Assembly (NCBI RefSeq): GCF_018614975.1
Contig: NZ_JAGGNR010000030.1
Span: 1-64,000 of the forward strand
DNA length: 64,000 bases
Direction: 5' to 3'
Source: Paenibacillus polymyxa
GTDB lineage: Bacteria; Bacillota; Bacilli; Paenibacillales; Paenibacillaceae
The notes under the pieces are model-generated. The model did no database searches. It saw only the letters and a program-made list of their open reading frames with translations, and had not been told where the DNA came from. This document shows positions 16,188-25,237 of this stretch, piece by piece (the first letter of the stretch is position 1; every line of letters begins with the position of its first letter). The translations under genes were made by a program, and so were the position numbers.

Positions 16188-16375
16188 TGAATAAAAGAAA
16201 TATTGTCATCATACGGTAGGTATTCAGGAGGATGACATCATGTTGCGAAGATGGATTCATGGTGCAGAACCGGATTATGTTGGTCCGATCTGTGTTCTGT
16301 AGAAAATTTGGTATAGTCACGTCAAAGACATCATGCATTACTTTAGACGACGAGGCTATGAAGGAGGACGGAGAA

Positions 16376-17560
16376 GTGGGCACATTCCAACCAGAAGAGA
16401 CCCATGAGTCACGATCATCCAGTAAGTCTTTCGCGTTGCGGTGGAAGCATGAGAACATGCGTCAAATGGCATTGATCGCGATTTTCTCAATTGCGCTTAC
16501 AATCATGATCTTGTTAGTCGTTTACGGTCAGGCCGGGAAACAAATTTCACTGGTTATTGACGGCAAAGCTCAGGTGGTAGAGACTCGTACAGGAATGCTT
16601 CAGGAAATGCTGGAGGAGCAGTCGATCACAGTCAGCCCTCACGATAAGGTATCCATGTCCATGAACGGGGCGATTACAGATGGAGACCGAATCGTTATTG
16701 AGCGGGCCGTTCCAGTTAACATTACGGCAGACGGAGACACCAAGACTCTGTATACAACCGATTCATCGGTAGAAGATGCAATTCAAAAATCAGGTATTCA
16801 AGTTGAAAGTAATGATAAAGTGTATCCGGCGCTTGGAACTGCCATCAAAGCGGATATGAAGATCCGTGTAGTGCGCGTAACAAAGCGTACAGTGAATGTA
16901 GAGCAACCGATCGCTTACAAAGTAATTAAAACGGCTGACCCTAGCTTGTACAAAGGGGATAACCGTGTCGTTGTGAACGGCAAAGAAGGCACACTTGTAC
17001 AGCACATCGAAAAGGTATTTCAGGATGGAGAATTGGTCTCCAAAAAAATGGTCGGCAAATCTGTCGCGAATAATCGTGTAGATAAAGTGATCGCTGTCGG
17101 CACCAAAGCAAAACCCGTCGTGAAAGAACCTGAGATTCAGACCGTATCAGCTCAAACTTCAACAACCAAAAAGGCTACAACAACGAACTCGAAGAAAACA
17201 TCTGCCTCGGGCAGCAAAGTAATTACCGTATCCGGGACTTCTTTTAAATACTCCAAAGTACTTAAAAATGTATCCATGACTGCCTACTCTTCCGAAGAGC
17301 CGGGCATTGGAACTAAAACAGCTTCCGGTACTCGTGTAACGGAAGGACGCACCATTGCGGTTGATCCCAAAGTCATTCCAATTGGATGGTGGGTATATAT
17401 CGAAGGTCTGGGATTCCGTCGTGCGGAAGATACAGGCGGTGCCATTAAAGGCAACAAAATTGATGTATATTATGACAGTGTGAAGCATGCCCTGAATTTT
17501 GGACGTAAGAAAGGCAAGACGGTCTACGTGATCGGTCCGGTGAAACCGGAAGCGAACTAA
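16376..17560 (+). CDS. yabE: YabE-like cell-wall protein (DUF348-G5-3D domains)
   Basis: Probable exported or membrane-anchored wall-modifying protein related to RpfB/YabE. The 394-aa product has a membrane segment near residues 31-50, DUF348 repeats (about 55-200), a G5 domain (about 180-250, VEQPIAYKVIK), a Thr/Lys/Ser linker and a C-terminal 3D domain with MTAYSSEEPG, VDPKVIPIGWWVYIEG and AEDTGGAIKGNKIDVY (the three Asp). GTG 16376 is chosen because AAGGAGG (16361-16367) lies 8 nt upstream; the frame open from 16232 is leader. Expression is probably lowered by c-di-AMP through the upstream riboswitch. Confidence 0.93.
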   Translation: MGTFQPEETHESRSSSKSFALRWKHENMRQMALIAIFSIALTIMILLVVYGQAGKQISLVIDGKAQVVETRTGMLQEMLEEQSITVSPHDKVSMSMNGAITDGDRIVIERAVPVNITADGDTKTLYTTDSSVEDAIQKSGIQVESNDKVYPALGTAIKADMKIRVVRVTKRTVNVEQPIAYKVIKTADPSLYKGDNRVVVNGKEGTLVQHIEKVFQDGELVSKKMVGKSVANNRVDKVIAVGTKAKPVVKEPEIQTVSAQTSTTKKATTTNSKKTSASGSKVITVSGTSFKYSKVLKNVSMTAYSSEEPGIGTKTASGTRVTEGRTIAVDPKVIPIGWWVYIEGLGFRRAEDTGGAIKGNKIDVYYDSVKHALNFGRKKGKTVYVIGPVKPEAN

Positions 17561-17621
17561 AATCGTTTTACTTTGAAATGGGAATGCTATAAAATAGTTG
17601 CATGAATGATTCATGCGGAAT

Positions 17622-17692
17622 ATGCGGCGGAGGAGTCTGAATTCAGTCTCCCCCGCCGTTTGGCAGAGAAGAGGATATTCCTCTTCTTTTTG
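17622..17692 (+). terminator. Tandem hairpins, the second a terminator, after yabE
   Basis: First hairpin GGCGGAGGAG...CTCCCCCGCC (about 17623-17655) has only a short T run. The second, AGAAGAGGA / TCCTCTTCT (17667-17675, 17679-17687), is followed by TTTTTG. Together they separate yabE from rnmV. Confidence 0.85.
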
Positions 17693-17715
17693 CGTTAGAA
17701 AGGAAGAAATGGAAC

Positions 17716-18261
17716 ATGATAAAAGAAGTCATTGTGGTGGAAGGCCGTGACGATACAGTAGCCATCCGTCGGGCCGTTGAAGCCGATACCATAGAAACAG
17801 GTGGATCAGCAATCAACCAACGCATTCTGAAGCGGATTGCGCTTGCTCAGGAGAGACGGGGAGTCATTGTACTGACAGATCCGGATCATGCTGGCGAACG
17901 CATTCGTAAAATTATTGCGAATAAGGTCCCAGGCTGCAAACATGCCTTCATTCCGGAAGCCGATGCAACGCGCAAAGGTGACATTGGGGTGGAGAATGCC
18001 TCACCAGAGGCGATCCGCCATGCTCTGGCACGTGTACATACTTCATACGAAGGTGCTCCGAGCCTGATCGATTGGGAAGACCTGATCGCGGCAGGACTTA
18101 TCGTGCATCCACAGGCTGCTGCACGTCGCATGGAGATGGGCAATCTGCTGGGCATCGGATATTGTAACGGTAAGCAGTTCCACAAACGTCTCAGTGTATT
18201 TCAAATTACACGGGAAGAGTTCTCTACAGCATTAGCGCAAATTGAACGTGAAGGATTGTGA
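17716..18261 (+). CDS. rnmV: Ribonuclease M5
   Basis: Toprim-domain endonuclease that matures the 5S rRNA precursor. The 181-aa product has VVEGRDD (Glu 9), VLTDPDHAG (Asp 55 and 57) and the downstream helical domain. Ribosome site GAAAGGAAG lies before ATG 17716. It overlaps the open frame leading into ksgA, as in B. subtilis. Its substrate gene, 5S rRNA, is at the window start. Confidence 0.97.
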   Translation: MIKEVIVVEGRDDTVAIRRAVEADTIETGGSAINQRILKRIALAQERRGVIVLTDPDHAGERIRKIIANKVPGCKHAFIPEADATRKGDIGVENASPEAIRHALARVHTSYEGAPSLIDWEDLIAAGLIVHPQAAARRMEMGNLLGIGYCNGKQFHKRLSVFQITREEFSTALAQIEREGL

Positions 18262-18265
18262 ACAT

Positions 18266-19168
18266 ATGAAGGACATGGAAGAGACGATAGAAATTGCAAC
18301 GCCCAAGCGAACCAAAGAGATTATCCAAAGACACGGATTCTCATTTAAGAAAAGTCTGGGTCAGAACTTTTTGATTGATCAAAATATACTGAACAAAATC
18401 GTTAATGCAGCCGATTTGGACGAGTCCAAGGGCGCACTGGAGATCGGGCCGGGCATTGGAGCCCTTACGGAACGACTCGCTCGGGTAGCCGGTCCTGTCA
18501 CAGCCGTAGAGATTGATCAGCGCTTGATCCCCATCCTGGGTGAAGTGATGCAGCCTTATTCGAATGTACGTGTTCATCATGGAGATGTGCTGAAGCTTGA
18601 TCTGGCTGAGTTGTTTAATACGGATTTTGCATCCGTGGACAAAGTCAGTGTTGTGGCTAACCTGCCCTATTATGTAACGACGCCAATCATGATGAAACTG
18701 CTGGAAGAGAAACTGCCGGTAGACAGCATTGTTGTCATGATCCAAAAAGAAGTGGCTGAACGCATGGCTGCTGCACCAGGATCAAAAGATTACGGCAGTC
18801 TGAGCATCGCAGTTCAGTACTACAGTATGCCGGAACTTGTGTGTATTGTGCCTCCTACAGTCTTCATTCCGCAACCTAATGTGGAATCAGCGGTCATTAA
18901 GCTGAAAGTGCGTGAGCAACCGCCCGTGGAGATTCCGGATGAAGCACACTACTTTGAAGTGGTACAGGCTTCTTTTGCCCAGCGGAGAAAAACAATCTCA
19001 AACAACTTGAAGGCTCGCTTCTTTACAAAGGAGAACCGAGAACAGGCAGACATTCTGCTGGAGCAGGCAGGTATTCAACCGTCCCGACGTGGAGAGACGT
19101 TGAGTCTGCAGGAGTATGCCACACTCAGCACCGTAATGTGGGAAGCAGGGGTACGTGCAGCGCTGTAA
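18266..19168 (+). CDS. rsmA: 16S rRNA dimethyladenosine transferase KsgA/RsmA
   Basis: Dimethylates A1518 and A1519 of 16S rRNA. The 300-aa product has [12 protein letters not shown], motif [17 protein letters not shown], the catalytic NLPYYVTTP and FVPQPNV-type [14 protein letters not shown] 18266 follows the rnmV stop by 4 nt, so it is coupled to rnmV; TTG 18242 would add eight residues and overlap rnmV. GAAGGAT 10 nt upstream serves as ribosome site. Confidence 0.97.
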   Translation: MKDMEETIEIATPKRTKEIIQRHGFSFKKSLGQNFLIDQNILNKIVNAADLDESKGALEIGPGIGALTERLARVAGPVTAVEIDQRLIPILGEVMQPYSNVRVHHGDVLKLDLAELFNTDFASVDKVSVVANLPYYVTTPIMMKLLEEKLPVDSIVVMIQKEVAERMAAAPGSKDYGSLSIAVQYYSMPELVCIVPPTVFIPQPNVESAVIKLKVREQPPVEIPDEAHYFEVVQASFAQRRKTISNNLKARFFTKENREQADILLEQAGIQPSRRGETLSLQEYATLSTVMWEAGVRAAL

Positions 19169-19227
19169 AATTTGAATGAACCAAACCGGGTCTCTGCCCA
19201 TACGATGGGGTAGAGGTGATTACGTTG

Positions 19228-20127
19228 ATGAATATCGGAGACTTGGTCGTTCGGAAGTCATACGGCGGCGATGTGACTTTTCGGGTGGAAGGCCTCCAGT
19301 TGGATGCTGCGGTCATTAAAGGGACTGAGTTCCGGCTGATTGCCGATTCCCCGGTGGACGATTTGATACAGGTTCCCTACGAACCACAAAGCGCCAAGAC
19401 CAGACAGGCGCATATTAAAGCACATCAGACCCTGTCCCGTCTGCAGCAGAATCGTATGGAACAGGCTGAGCGGAATCGTGAAGGTCTGGTACAGGATTGG
19501 TCTGCTGCTCAGCAGGAACCGGCTTATTTTGAAATGCCTGGCAAGGTGCTTCATCTGGATGGAGATCCGAACTATTTGAAAAAAAGTATGGATCTCTATG
19601 AGCAACTTCGTGTGCCCGCAGAGGGACAATATGTCCATGAATCGGCAATGGCAGATACCTTATACCGCTTATTACCCAAAGTACGTCCAGATATCGTAGT
19701 TATTACGGGGCATGATGGGGTGCTAAAGACACGTCAGCCCTATGACTTATATAGTCTTGGTAGCTACAAGAACTCGCAAAATTTTGTGTCGGCCATTCAG
19801 GTGGCCAGACAATATGAACGCCATCTGGACGCACTCACTATTGTGGCAGGGGCCTGTCAGTCCCATTTTGAGGCACTGCTGCGCGCTGGAGCGAACTTTG
19901 CCAGTTCTCCAGGCAGAATTCTCATTCATGCACTTGATCCGGTCTATGTGGCAGCCAAGGCCTCTTTTACCTCTGTGCGGGATACGGTCAATATGAGTGA
20001 TGTTCTGCACAATACCATCAGCGGTAGCCAGGGTGTGGGTGGTGTAGAGACACGGGGGAGTTACCGGGTAGGTCTGCCTGGGCTGAATGATTTATCTACG
20101 CTAAAAGTGAACCCGTCGGCAGTCTGA
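19228..20127 (+). CDS. yabG: Sporulation-specific protease YabG
   Basis: Coat-associated cysteine protease that processes spore-coat proteins (and germination protein precursors in clostridia). The 299-aa product starts MNIGDLVVRKSYGGDVTFRV, like the family, and contains VITGHDG and IVAGACQSHFEALLRAGANFASSP with the likely catalytic His and Cys. AGAGGTGA (19210-19217) is close to both TTG 19225 and ATG 19228; ATG is preferred. It follows ksgA as in B. subtilis. Confidence 0.95.
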   Translation: MNIGDLVVRKSYGGDVTFRVEGLQLDAAVIKGTEFRLIADSPVDDLIQVPYEPQSAKTRQAHIKAHQTLSRLQQNRMEQAERNREGLVQDWSAAQQEPAYFEMPGKVLHLDGDPNYLKKSMDLYEQLRVPAEGQYVHESAMADTLYRLLPKVRPDIVVITGHDGVLKTRQPYDLYSLGSYKNSQNFVSAIQVARQYERHLDALTIVAGACQSHFEALLRAGANFASSPGRILIHALDPVYVAAKASFTSVRDTVNMSDVLHNTISGSQGVGGVETRGSYRVGLPGLNDLSTLKVNPSAV

Positions 20128-20139
20128 TGTAGGCCATTT

Positions 20140-20166
20140 AAAGTCCCAATTTGGGGCTTTTTTTGT
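20140..20166 (+). terminator. Intrinsic terminator after yabG
   Basis: AAAGTCCCA / TGGGGCTTT (20140-20148, 20152-20160, one G-U pair), then TTTTT. Confidence 0.9.
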
Positions 20167-20181
20167 TTTCAAAAAAATTCA

Positions 20182-20253
20182 TTGACAACGACTTTTTTAT
20201 GCTGATATAATATTTGGTTTTGATTTGACATTGACTGTAAAATCCGGTATAAT
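20182..20253 (+). promoter_or_regulatory. Tandem consensus sigma-A promoters of veg
   Basis: Promoter 1: TTGACA (20182-20187), 18-bp spacer, TATAAT (20206-20211). Promoter 2: TTGACA (20225-20230), 17-bp spacer, TATAAT (20248-20253). Both hexamers are perfect in both. The veg promoter is known as one of the strongest vegetative promoters of B. subtilis, so very strong expression is expected. Confidence 0.9.
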
Positions 20254-20280
20254 GGACAAGAAAAGAGGTGGTCGTCGACA

Positions 20281-20556
20281 ATGGCTAAAAACACGCTATT
20301 GGATATCAAACGCAATCTCGACGTGCATATTGGTCAGAAAATTATGTTGCGGGCTAATGGTGGCCGCCGTAAGACCATTGAGCGTACGGGTGTATTGGAA
20401 GAAACGTACCCTTCTGTTTTTATTGTTAAGCTTGATGAAGAGCAAGAGACCTTCAAGCGAGTATCATATAGTTATGCGGATATACTTACGGAGTCGGTGG
20501 AAGTCATGGTTTATGACCCGGGCAGCCAGACGCATAGCTCCTATATGGAGACGTAA
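20281..20556 (+). CDS. veg: Veg protein
   Basis: A 91-aa highly conserved Firmicute protein; in B. subtilis Veg stimulates biofilm gene expression by antagonising SinR. Seen: [47 protein letters not shown] and [13 protein letters not shown]. Ribosome site AAAAGAGGTGG precedes ATG 20281. It is driven by the tandem consensus promoters and has its own terminator, so it forms a single-gene unit. Confidence 0.97.
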   Translation: MAKNTLLDIKRNLDVHIGQKIMLRANGGRRKTIERTGVLEETYPSVFIVKLDEEQETFKRVSYSYADILTESVEVMVYDPGSQTHSSYMET

Positions 20557-20571
20557 GTATCGATTTACAGG

Positions 20572-20604
20572 CGATTCGCCCCACAAGGCGGATCGTTTTT
20601 TTGT
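20572..20604 (+). terminator. Intrinsic terminator after veg
   Basis: CGATTCGCC / GGCGGATCG (20572-20580, 20587-20595, one G-U pair), then TTTTTTTG. Confidence 0.9.
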
Positions 20605-20649
20605 TTTTTAAACCCTAATTCTCGCTCTAACGTAACCCATACATACTCA

Positions 20650-20680
20650 GGAATGAGCAAGTAATGGTCGCGGCATACTA
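20650..20680 (+). promoter_or_regulatory. Candidate sigma-G promoter of sspF
   Basis: Exact sigma-G-type -10 CATACTA (20674-20680), preceded by an 18-bp spacer and GGAATG (20650-20655; consensus TGAATA, 4 of 6). This suits sspF, which is a forespore gene in B. subtilis. The leader would be about 120 nt. Confidence 0.5.
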
Positions 20681-20809
20681 TATAGACAGGTCAAGGGACA
20701 GTTTCTTAAGCAATGCAGGAAACTAAACTAAATTTGGCCTGATGGCAAGATGTCCAAAACGTGAACGATCTCATCATATTATGAAGGATACTTTGGAGGA
20801 GGATGGTTC

Positions 20810-20986
20810 ATGAGTCGCAGAAGAAGAAGTTTCATGTCAGAGGATCTGAAGAACGAGCTCGCGAAAGACCTGGGCTTCTATGATACGGTCCAACAGGAAG
20901 GCTGGGGTGGAATTAAAGCCAAGGATGCAGGAAACATGGTGAAAAGAGCCATTCAACTTGCTGAGCAGGCTGCCCGCAAATCTTAA
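20810..20986 (+). CDS. sspF: Alpha/beta-type small acid-soluble spore protein SspF
   Basis: A 58-aa DNA-binding spore protein. The translation begins [20 protein letters not shown], then has [20 protein letters not shown] in its second half; this is the SspF-type pattern (basic N-terminus, [22 protein letters not shown]). GGAGGAGG (20795-20802) is 7 nt before ATG. It lies between veg and ispE exactly as in B. subtilis. Expected to be expressed in the forespore and to coat DNA in the dormant spore. Confidence 0.95.
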   Translation: MSRRRRSFMSEDLKNELAKDLGFYDTVQQEGWGGIKAKDAGNMVKRAIQLAEQAARKS

Positions 20987-21006
20987 TCCGGCTCAAAGCA
21001 GACTGA

Positions 21007-21045
21007 AAAGCGGGGAAATCCTTCAGGAACACCCCCGCTTTTTCC
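21007..21045 (+). terminator. Intrinsic terminator after sspF
   Basis: AAAGCGGGG (21007-21015) / CCCCGCTTT (21033-21041) with a 17-nt loop, then TTCCCC; the T run is short but the stem is strong. Confidence 0.8.
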
Positions 21046-21069
21046 CCTTAGATGCGGAATAGAAATGAC

Positions 21070-21098
21070 TTGACAGCCCCATTTTGATATAATATGTT
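21070..21098 (+). promoter_or_regulatory. Candidate sigma-A promoter of ispE
   Basis: Perfect -35 TTGACA (21070-21075), 17-bp spacer, TATGTT (21093-21098). A TATAAT at 21088-21093 is present but only 12 bp from the -35. Confidence 0.5.
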
Positions 21099-21127
21099 AA
21101 GTTGTCTTAGGGAAAAGGTGAGGACGG

Positions 21128-21991
21128 GTGAACGCCTTGAAAATTTACGAAAAAGCGCCTGCTAAAATTAATTTGATGCTGGACGTTTTACATAAAAGAA
21201 GCGATGGATTCCATGAAGTTGAAATGATCATGACCATGGTCGACCTGGCTGATCGGCTGGAAATGTCGGAGCTGCCGCGAGATACTATTTTCATCTCCAG
21301 TCAGGCGGGGTATATCCCGCTGGACGAGAAGAATCTGGCTTTCCAGGCAGCCAGACTCATTAAGGAGCGCTATAACGTGCGTACGGGCGTCCATATTCAT
21401 CTGGATAAAAAGATTCCAGTTGCAGCCGGACTTGCCGGAGGCAGTAGTGATGCAGCAGCAGCTCTGCGTGGATTGAACCGTCTGTGGCGGTTGAATATAC
21501 CGGATCACGAACTGCAGGAGCTTGGAGCTGAACTCGGTTCGGATGTTCCATTCTGTATCACGGGAGGGACTGCACTGGCCACAGGGCGTGGTGAGAAACT
21601 AACTCCCATACCTACCCCGCCGCAATGCTGGGTCATTCTGGCCAAGCCTCCGATCAATGTGTCTACAGCAGATGTGTACGGACGGTTCCGCAGTGACAAG
21701 ATTGTTCGTCATCCGAGTGCAGCTAAAATGGAGCAGGCTATTCGCAATCAATCATTTACGGAAGTCTGTAACCAGATGGGCAATGTGCTTGAAGATGTAA
21801 CGTTGAAGCTGTATCCGGAAGTTCAGCATCTGAAGGATGCCATGATTAGATTGGGTGCAGACGGCGTGTTAATGTCCGGTAGCGGTCCAACGGTATTTGG
21901 GCTGGTCTCCAAAGAATCCAAGGTTGCCCGGATATACAATGGTCTGCGTGGTTTCTGTAAAGAAGTGTACGCTGTACGTATGTTGACGTAA
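21128..21991 (+). CDS. ispE: 4-diphosphocytidyl-2-C-methyl-D-erythritol kinase
   Basis: GHMP-fold kinase of the MEP (non-mevalonate) isoprenoid pathway. The 287-aa product has [13 protein letters not shown], the ATP-binding [19 protein letters not shown] and the C-terminal [16 protein letters not shown] 21128 is preceded by AAAGGTGAGGA. Length is typical. The position between sspF and purR is conserved. Confidence 0.97.
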   Translation: MNALKIYEKAPAKINLMLDVLHKRSDGFHEVEMIMTMVDLADRLEMSELPRDTIFISSQAGYIPLDEKNLAFQAARLIKERYNVRTGVHIHLDKKIPVAAGLAGGSSDAAAALRGLNRLWRLNIPDHELQELGAELGSDVPFCITGGTALATGRGEKLTPIPTPPQCWVILAKPPINVSTADVYGRFRSDKIVRHPSAAKMEQAIRNQSFTEVCNQMGNVLEDVTLKLYPEVQHLKDAMIRLGADGVLMSGSGPTVFGLVSKESKVARIYNGLRGFCKEVYAVRMLT

Positions 21992-22088
21992 AATTCGCTT
22001 TTATAATGTACAAACACGTATAAAGGTGGTATATTTTTAAATAATTATTCGGATTTGGATGTTTCCGTGATCGTGAGGATGGATCTCT

Positions 22089-22916
22089 GTGAAGAAGTTA
22101 AAACGAAGCGCAAGGTTGGTCGAAATGACGCAATACTTATTGTCCAGACCGCATACGGTTATTCCGTTGACCACATTTGCCGAACGTTATGGAGCCGCAA
22201 AGTCTTCAATTAGTGAAGATTTGGCGATTATCAAGGAAGTGTTCGAAGAAGGTGGGTCAGGAGAACTGCATACGCTGGCTGGAGCAGCCGGGGGAGTAAG
22301 ATGGATTCCGAAGGTATCGCGAGAACTGGCACTGGCATTTGCGGAGCGGCTCTCGACCCAGCTCGCACAACCTGATCGGATCTTGCCTGGAGAGTACCTG
22401 TACATGTCCGACTTGCTTGGTCAGCCCGCTTTGATGAATGAAGCCGGCAAGATCTTTGCAACGGCCTTTGGCAGTATGAATATTGATGTGGTTATGACGG
22501 TAGAAACCAAAGGAATTCCACTGGCTTATGCGACCGGAGCCCAGCTCAACCTGCCTGTCGTGCTCGTACGCAGGGACCATCAGGCTACAGAAGGATCGGC
22601 CGTAAGTATCAATTATGTATCCGGGTCCCATAAAAGTCTGCATACCATGTCCCTCTCTCGTAGGGCGATGCGTGAGCATTCCAGAGTACTTATTGTGGAT
22701 GACTTCATGAAGGCCGGGGGTACGGTGCAAGGAATGATCGATCTTTTGGCCGAGTTTAATGCTACAGTTGCCGGGGTAGGGGTTCTGGTGGAATCTGGTT
22801 CTGTAGATTCAGAAGAACGCCTGCTAACAGATTACGTATCTCTGGCGAAACTGACAGCGGTTGATGCCAAGAGCAAACAGATTTCCGTCAAGCCTGGCAA
22901 CTATTTTGACCTGTAG
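22089..22916 (+). CDS. purR: Purine operon repressor PurR
   Basis: Firmicute PurR: a winged-helix N-terminus (about residues 1-75, AERYGAAKSSISEDLAIIK) fused to a PRT-fold domain that senses PRPP (VLIVDDFMKAGGT). The 275-aa product matches B. subtilis PurR throughout. GTG 22089 start. It represses purine synthesis genes when PRPP is low. In B. subtilis yabJ (RidA family) follows; here spoVG follows directly and yabJ is missing. Confidence 0.96.
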   Translation: MKKLKRSARLVEMTQYLLSRPHTVIPLTTFAERYGAAKSSISEDLAIIKEVFEEGGSGELHTLAGAAGGVRWIPKVSRELALAFAERLSTQLAQPDRILPGEYLYMSDLLGQPALMNEAGKIFATAFGSMNIDVVMTVETKGIPLAYATGAQLNLPVVLVRRDHQATEGSAVSINYVSGSHKSLHTMSLSRRAMREHSRVLIVDDFMKAGGTVQGMIDLLAEFNATVAGVGVLVESGSVDSEERLLTDYVSLAKLTAVDAKSKQISVKPGNYFDL

Positions 22917-22973
22917 AAAGATGACGAATGTTATGTCGTTAAAAGGTCTTTTCCATCGACCTGGCATGAACGT

Positions 22974-23039
22974 TGTCGAATTGTGTATTAAATAAAAAAA
23001 TTCCTGAAATTAGGAAATTTTTGTGGTTATAAAAAGAAG
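22974..23039 (+). promoter_or_regulatory. Control region of spoVG
   Basis: One exact 0A box TGTCGAA (22974-22980), then a short hairpin (AAATTCCT...AGGAAATTT, about 22998-23022) containing AGGAAAT (23012-23018). The latter resembles a sigma-H -35 (RNAGGAWWW); AAAGAAG (23033-23039) resembles the -10 RNNGAAT with one mismatch, but the 14-bp spacer is longer than usual. B. subtilis spoVG is a classic sigma-H gene, so the reading is plausible but weak. Confidence 0.3.
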
Positions 23040-23104
23040 GAGTTCGTATATGCTGTGTGGAATTATACACCAAGTTCTGATGGAAAAAGGTGGTGAACAC
23101 ACAC

Positions 23105-23389
23105 ATGCAAATTACGGATGTCAGACTCCGCCGTGTTAACTCGGAGGGGAGAATGAAGGCTATCGCATCCATTACCATCGATAACGAATTCGTCGTTCAT
23201 GACATTCGTGTCATTGATGGTAATAACGGAATGTTTGTTGCTATGCCGAGCAAGCGTACTCCTGATGGAGAGTTCCGTGATATCGCCCACCCGATCTCTT
23301 CCGGTACGCGTGAGAAGATTCAGGCAGCAGTTTTGACTGAATACGATCGTGCAGCAACTGAGGAAGAAGTCATTGAAGAAGGTGCCTGA
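23105..23389 (+). CDS. spoVG: Septation/RNA-binding regulator SpoVG
   Basis: A 94-aa conserved protein that affects septation and cortex formation and binds nucleic acid in several Firmicutes. It begins [20 protein letters not shown] and contains [29 protein letters not shown], near-identical to B. subtilis SpoVG. ATG 23105 is chosen by homology, with AAAAAGGTGG about 10 nt upstream; GTG 23090 and 23093 are also in frame but lie inside the ribosome site. Confidence 0.97.
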   Translation: MQITDVRLRRVNSEGRMKAIASITIDNEFVVHDIRVIDGNNGMFVAMPSKRTPDGEFRDIAHPISSGTREKIQAAVLTEYDRAATEEEVIEEGA

Positions 23390-23410
23390 GAACATTATTG
23401 GGGTTCGAAG

Positions 23411-23448
23411 GAAAAGAGAGCCATGTCTTATGGCTCTCTTTTCTTTTT
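23411..23448 (+). terminator. Intrinsic terminator after spoVG
   Basis: Perfect 14-bp stem GAAAAGAGAGCCAT / ATGGCTCTCTTTTC with a 5-nt loop, then TTTTT. Confidence 0.97.
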
Positions 23449-23449
23449 G

Positions 23450-23735
23450 ACCGGAATAAGATATATTCAGTATTGAGTTTATTAGCAGAGAACAAAAAGC
23501 GCATCGTGCGCTTGGTGGCAGGGCGGCATCTTAGGAATCATTGGGATTCGGTTAAGCTCGCAGGTACACGGCGTATACATATAGGTCACGATTCGTTGGT
23601 GTCCGCGTTGTTACGTGTGATTACAGAGACAGCAGGCGATGAACAGGACCGGCATGAAGCCGGCTGAACGATACTCATTGGATATAGATCAGCAATGCAT
23701 TTCAATGGGATTTTCAGAACAGGAGGTCGTTAATT
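23450..23735 (+). other. glmU upstream region, two small hairpins
   Basis: About 285 nt without a supported gene. Contains AAGCGCA-TCG-TGCGCTT (23497-23513) and CCGGC...GCCGG (23649-23663). The open frames here lack ribosome sites. It may be a long glmU leader, but I recognise no known riboswitch or glmS-type ribozyme. Confidence 0.4.
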
Positions 23736-25136
23736 TTGAAACGAATGGCAATCGTTCTTGCCGCAGGGCAAGGGAAACGAATGAAATCAAAATTGTACAA
23801 AGTACTGCATCCCGTATGCGGTAAACCTATGGTTGGACATGTGCTGGATGCAGCACTCAGCGCAGGCGTTGAACGCAGTGTAGTTGTCGTCGGTCATGGT
23901 GCCGAAGCGGTGCAGTCATTTTTGGGTTCCAGAGCAGAGTATGCACTCCAGGCAGAACAACTGGGTACAGGTCATGCGGTGAAGCAGGTTAAATCTTTGC
24001 TTGGCGGCGAAACAGGCTCTACAATTGTGGTCTGTGGAGATACACCGCTTGTGACCAGTGAAACGTTGGAAGGTCTGATGAAGCTCCATGAGAGTAGCGG
24101 AGCAGCAGCGACAGTTCTTACGGCTCAGTTGGACAATCCCAAAGGTTATGGCCGCGTTATTCGCGGAGAAGATGGATCTGTACAACGGATTGTCGAACAA
24201 AAGGATTGCACGGAGCAGGAAGATGCTGTGAACGAGATTAACACGGGCACATACTGTTTCGATAATGCCAAATTGTTCGCTGCTCTGGAAAAAGTGACGA
24301 ACCAGAACGCTCAGGGAGAGTATTATCTCACAGACGTAGTTGGCATTTTCCGCAATGATGGAGAAGTGGTTGAAGCTTACATGTCGGATGACATCTCAGA
24401 ATCCATCGGGGTTAATGACCGACTTGCACTTTCGCAAGCCGAAGCCTTCATGCGTGAACGTCTTGCCGTACGCCATATGTTGAACGGTGTTACAATCATT
24501 GATCCGTCATCGACATATATCGGAGCGGATGTTACGATTGGATCAGATACCATTTTGTATCCGGGGACGATTCTCAAAGGCACAACTTCCATTGGTGAAG
24601 CATGTCATATTGGTCCTCAGGCAGACGTGGAAGACAGTGTTATTCAGAACGGAGTTACAATTAAACATTCGGTAGTATCCAATGCCGAGGTTGGTTCTGA
24701 TGCAACTGTAGGTCCATTTGCTAATTTGCGTCCAGGGACTAAACTTGGTCGCAACGTAAAAATTGGTGACTTTGTTGAAGTGAAAAATGCTACAATTGAT
24801 GAAGGTTCCAAAGTATCTCATCTCAGCTATATTGGAGATGCCAAAGTAGGGAAAAACGTAAATGTTGGATGCGGGGCAATAACTGTCAATTATGATGGTT
24901 ATAATAAAGCTGTGACAACGATTGAAGATGATGCTTTTGTAGGCAGCAACGTCAATCTGATTGCACCGATTACGGTAGGAAAAGGCGCTTATGTGGTTGC
25001 TGGCTCTACCGTTACCCATTCCGTTCCCGAGAATGATCTGGCCATTGCTCGTCCACGTCAGGAGAATAAACCTGGTTATGCGGAGAAGATTCGCGGACGT
25101 GCCAAAGCCAAGAAACAGAATGCCAAACCCCAATAA
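23736..25136 (+). CDS. glmU: Bifunctional UDP-GlcNAc pyrophosphorylase / GlcN-1-P acetyltransferase
   Basis: Makes UDP-N-acetylglucosamine for wall synthesis. The 466-aa product has an N-terminal nucleotidyltransferase domain ([11 protein letters not shown], about residues 7-17; GDTPL) and a C-terminal left-handed beta-helix of hexapeptide repeats (about 250-450) with the acetyltransferase site. TTG 23736 is preceded by AGGAGG (23721-23726). It lies upstream of prs as in B. subtilis. Confidence 0.98.
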   Translation: MKRMAIVLAAGQGKRMKSKLYKVLHPVCGKPMVGHVLDAALSAGVERSVVVVGHGAEAVQSFLGSRAEYALQAEQLGTGHAVKQVKSLLGGETGSTIVVCGDTPLVTSETLEGLMKLHESSGAAATVLTAQLDNPKGYGRVIRGEDGSVQRIVEQKDCTEQEDAVNEINTGTYCFDNAKLFAALEKVTNQNAQGEYYLTDVVGIFRNDGEVVEAYMSDDISESIGVNDRLALSQAEAFMRERLAVRHMLNGVTIIDPSSTYIGADVTIGSDTILYPGTILKGTTSIGEACHIGPQADVEDSVIQNGVTIKHSVVSNAEVGSDATVGPFANLRPGTKLGRNVKIGDFVEVKNATIDEGSKVSHLSYIGDAKVGKNVNVGCGAITVNYDGYNKAVTTIEDDAFVGSNVNLIAPITVGKGAYVVAGSTVTHSVPENDLAIARPRQENKPGYAEKIRGRAKAKKQNAKPQ

Positions 25137-25237
25137 GGGGTTTTGATAACAAGATTGCCTCCCGAAGATCGGGGAGGTGCCGACATGTCGCAGACGCTTA
25201 TTGATTCCAATGAACCAGCACGGAGGGTTTTTATTTT

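Noticed and set aside
23398-23824. Two plus-strand frames between spoVG and glmU
   Set aside because: One runs through the spoVG terminator, the other into glmU; neither has a ribosome site.
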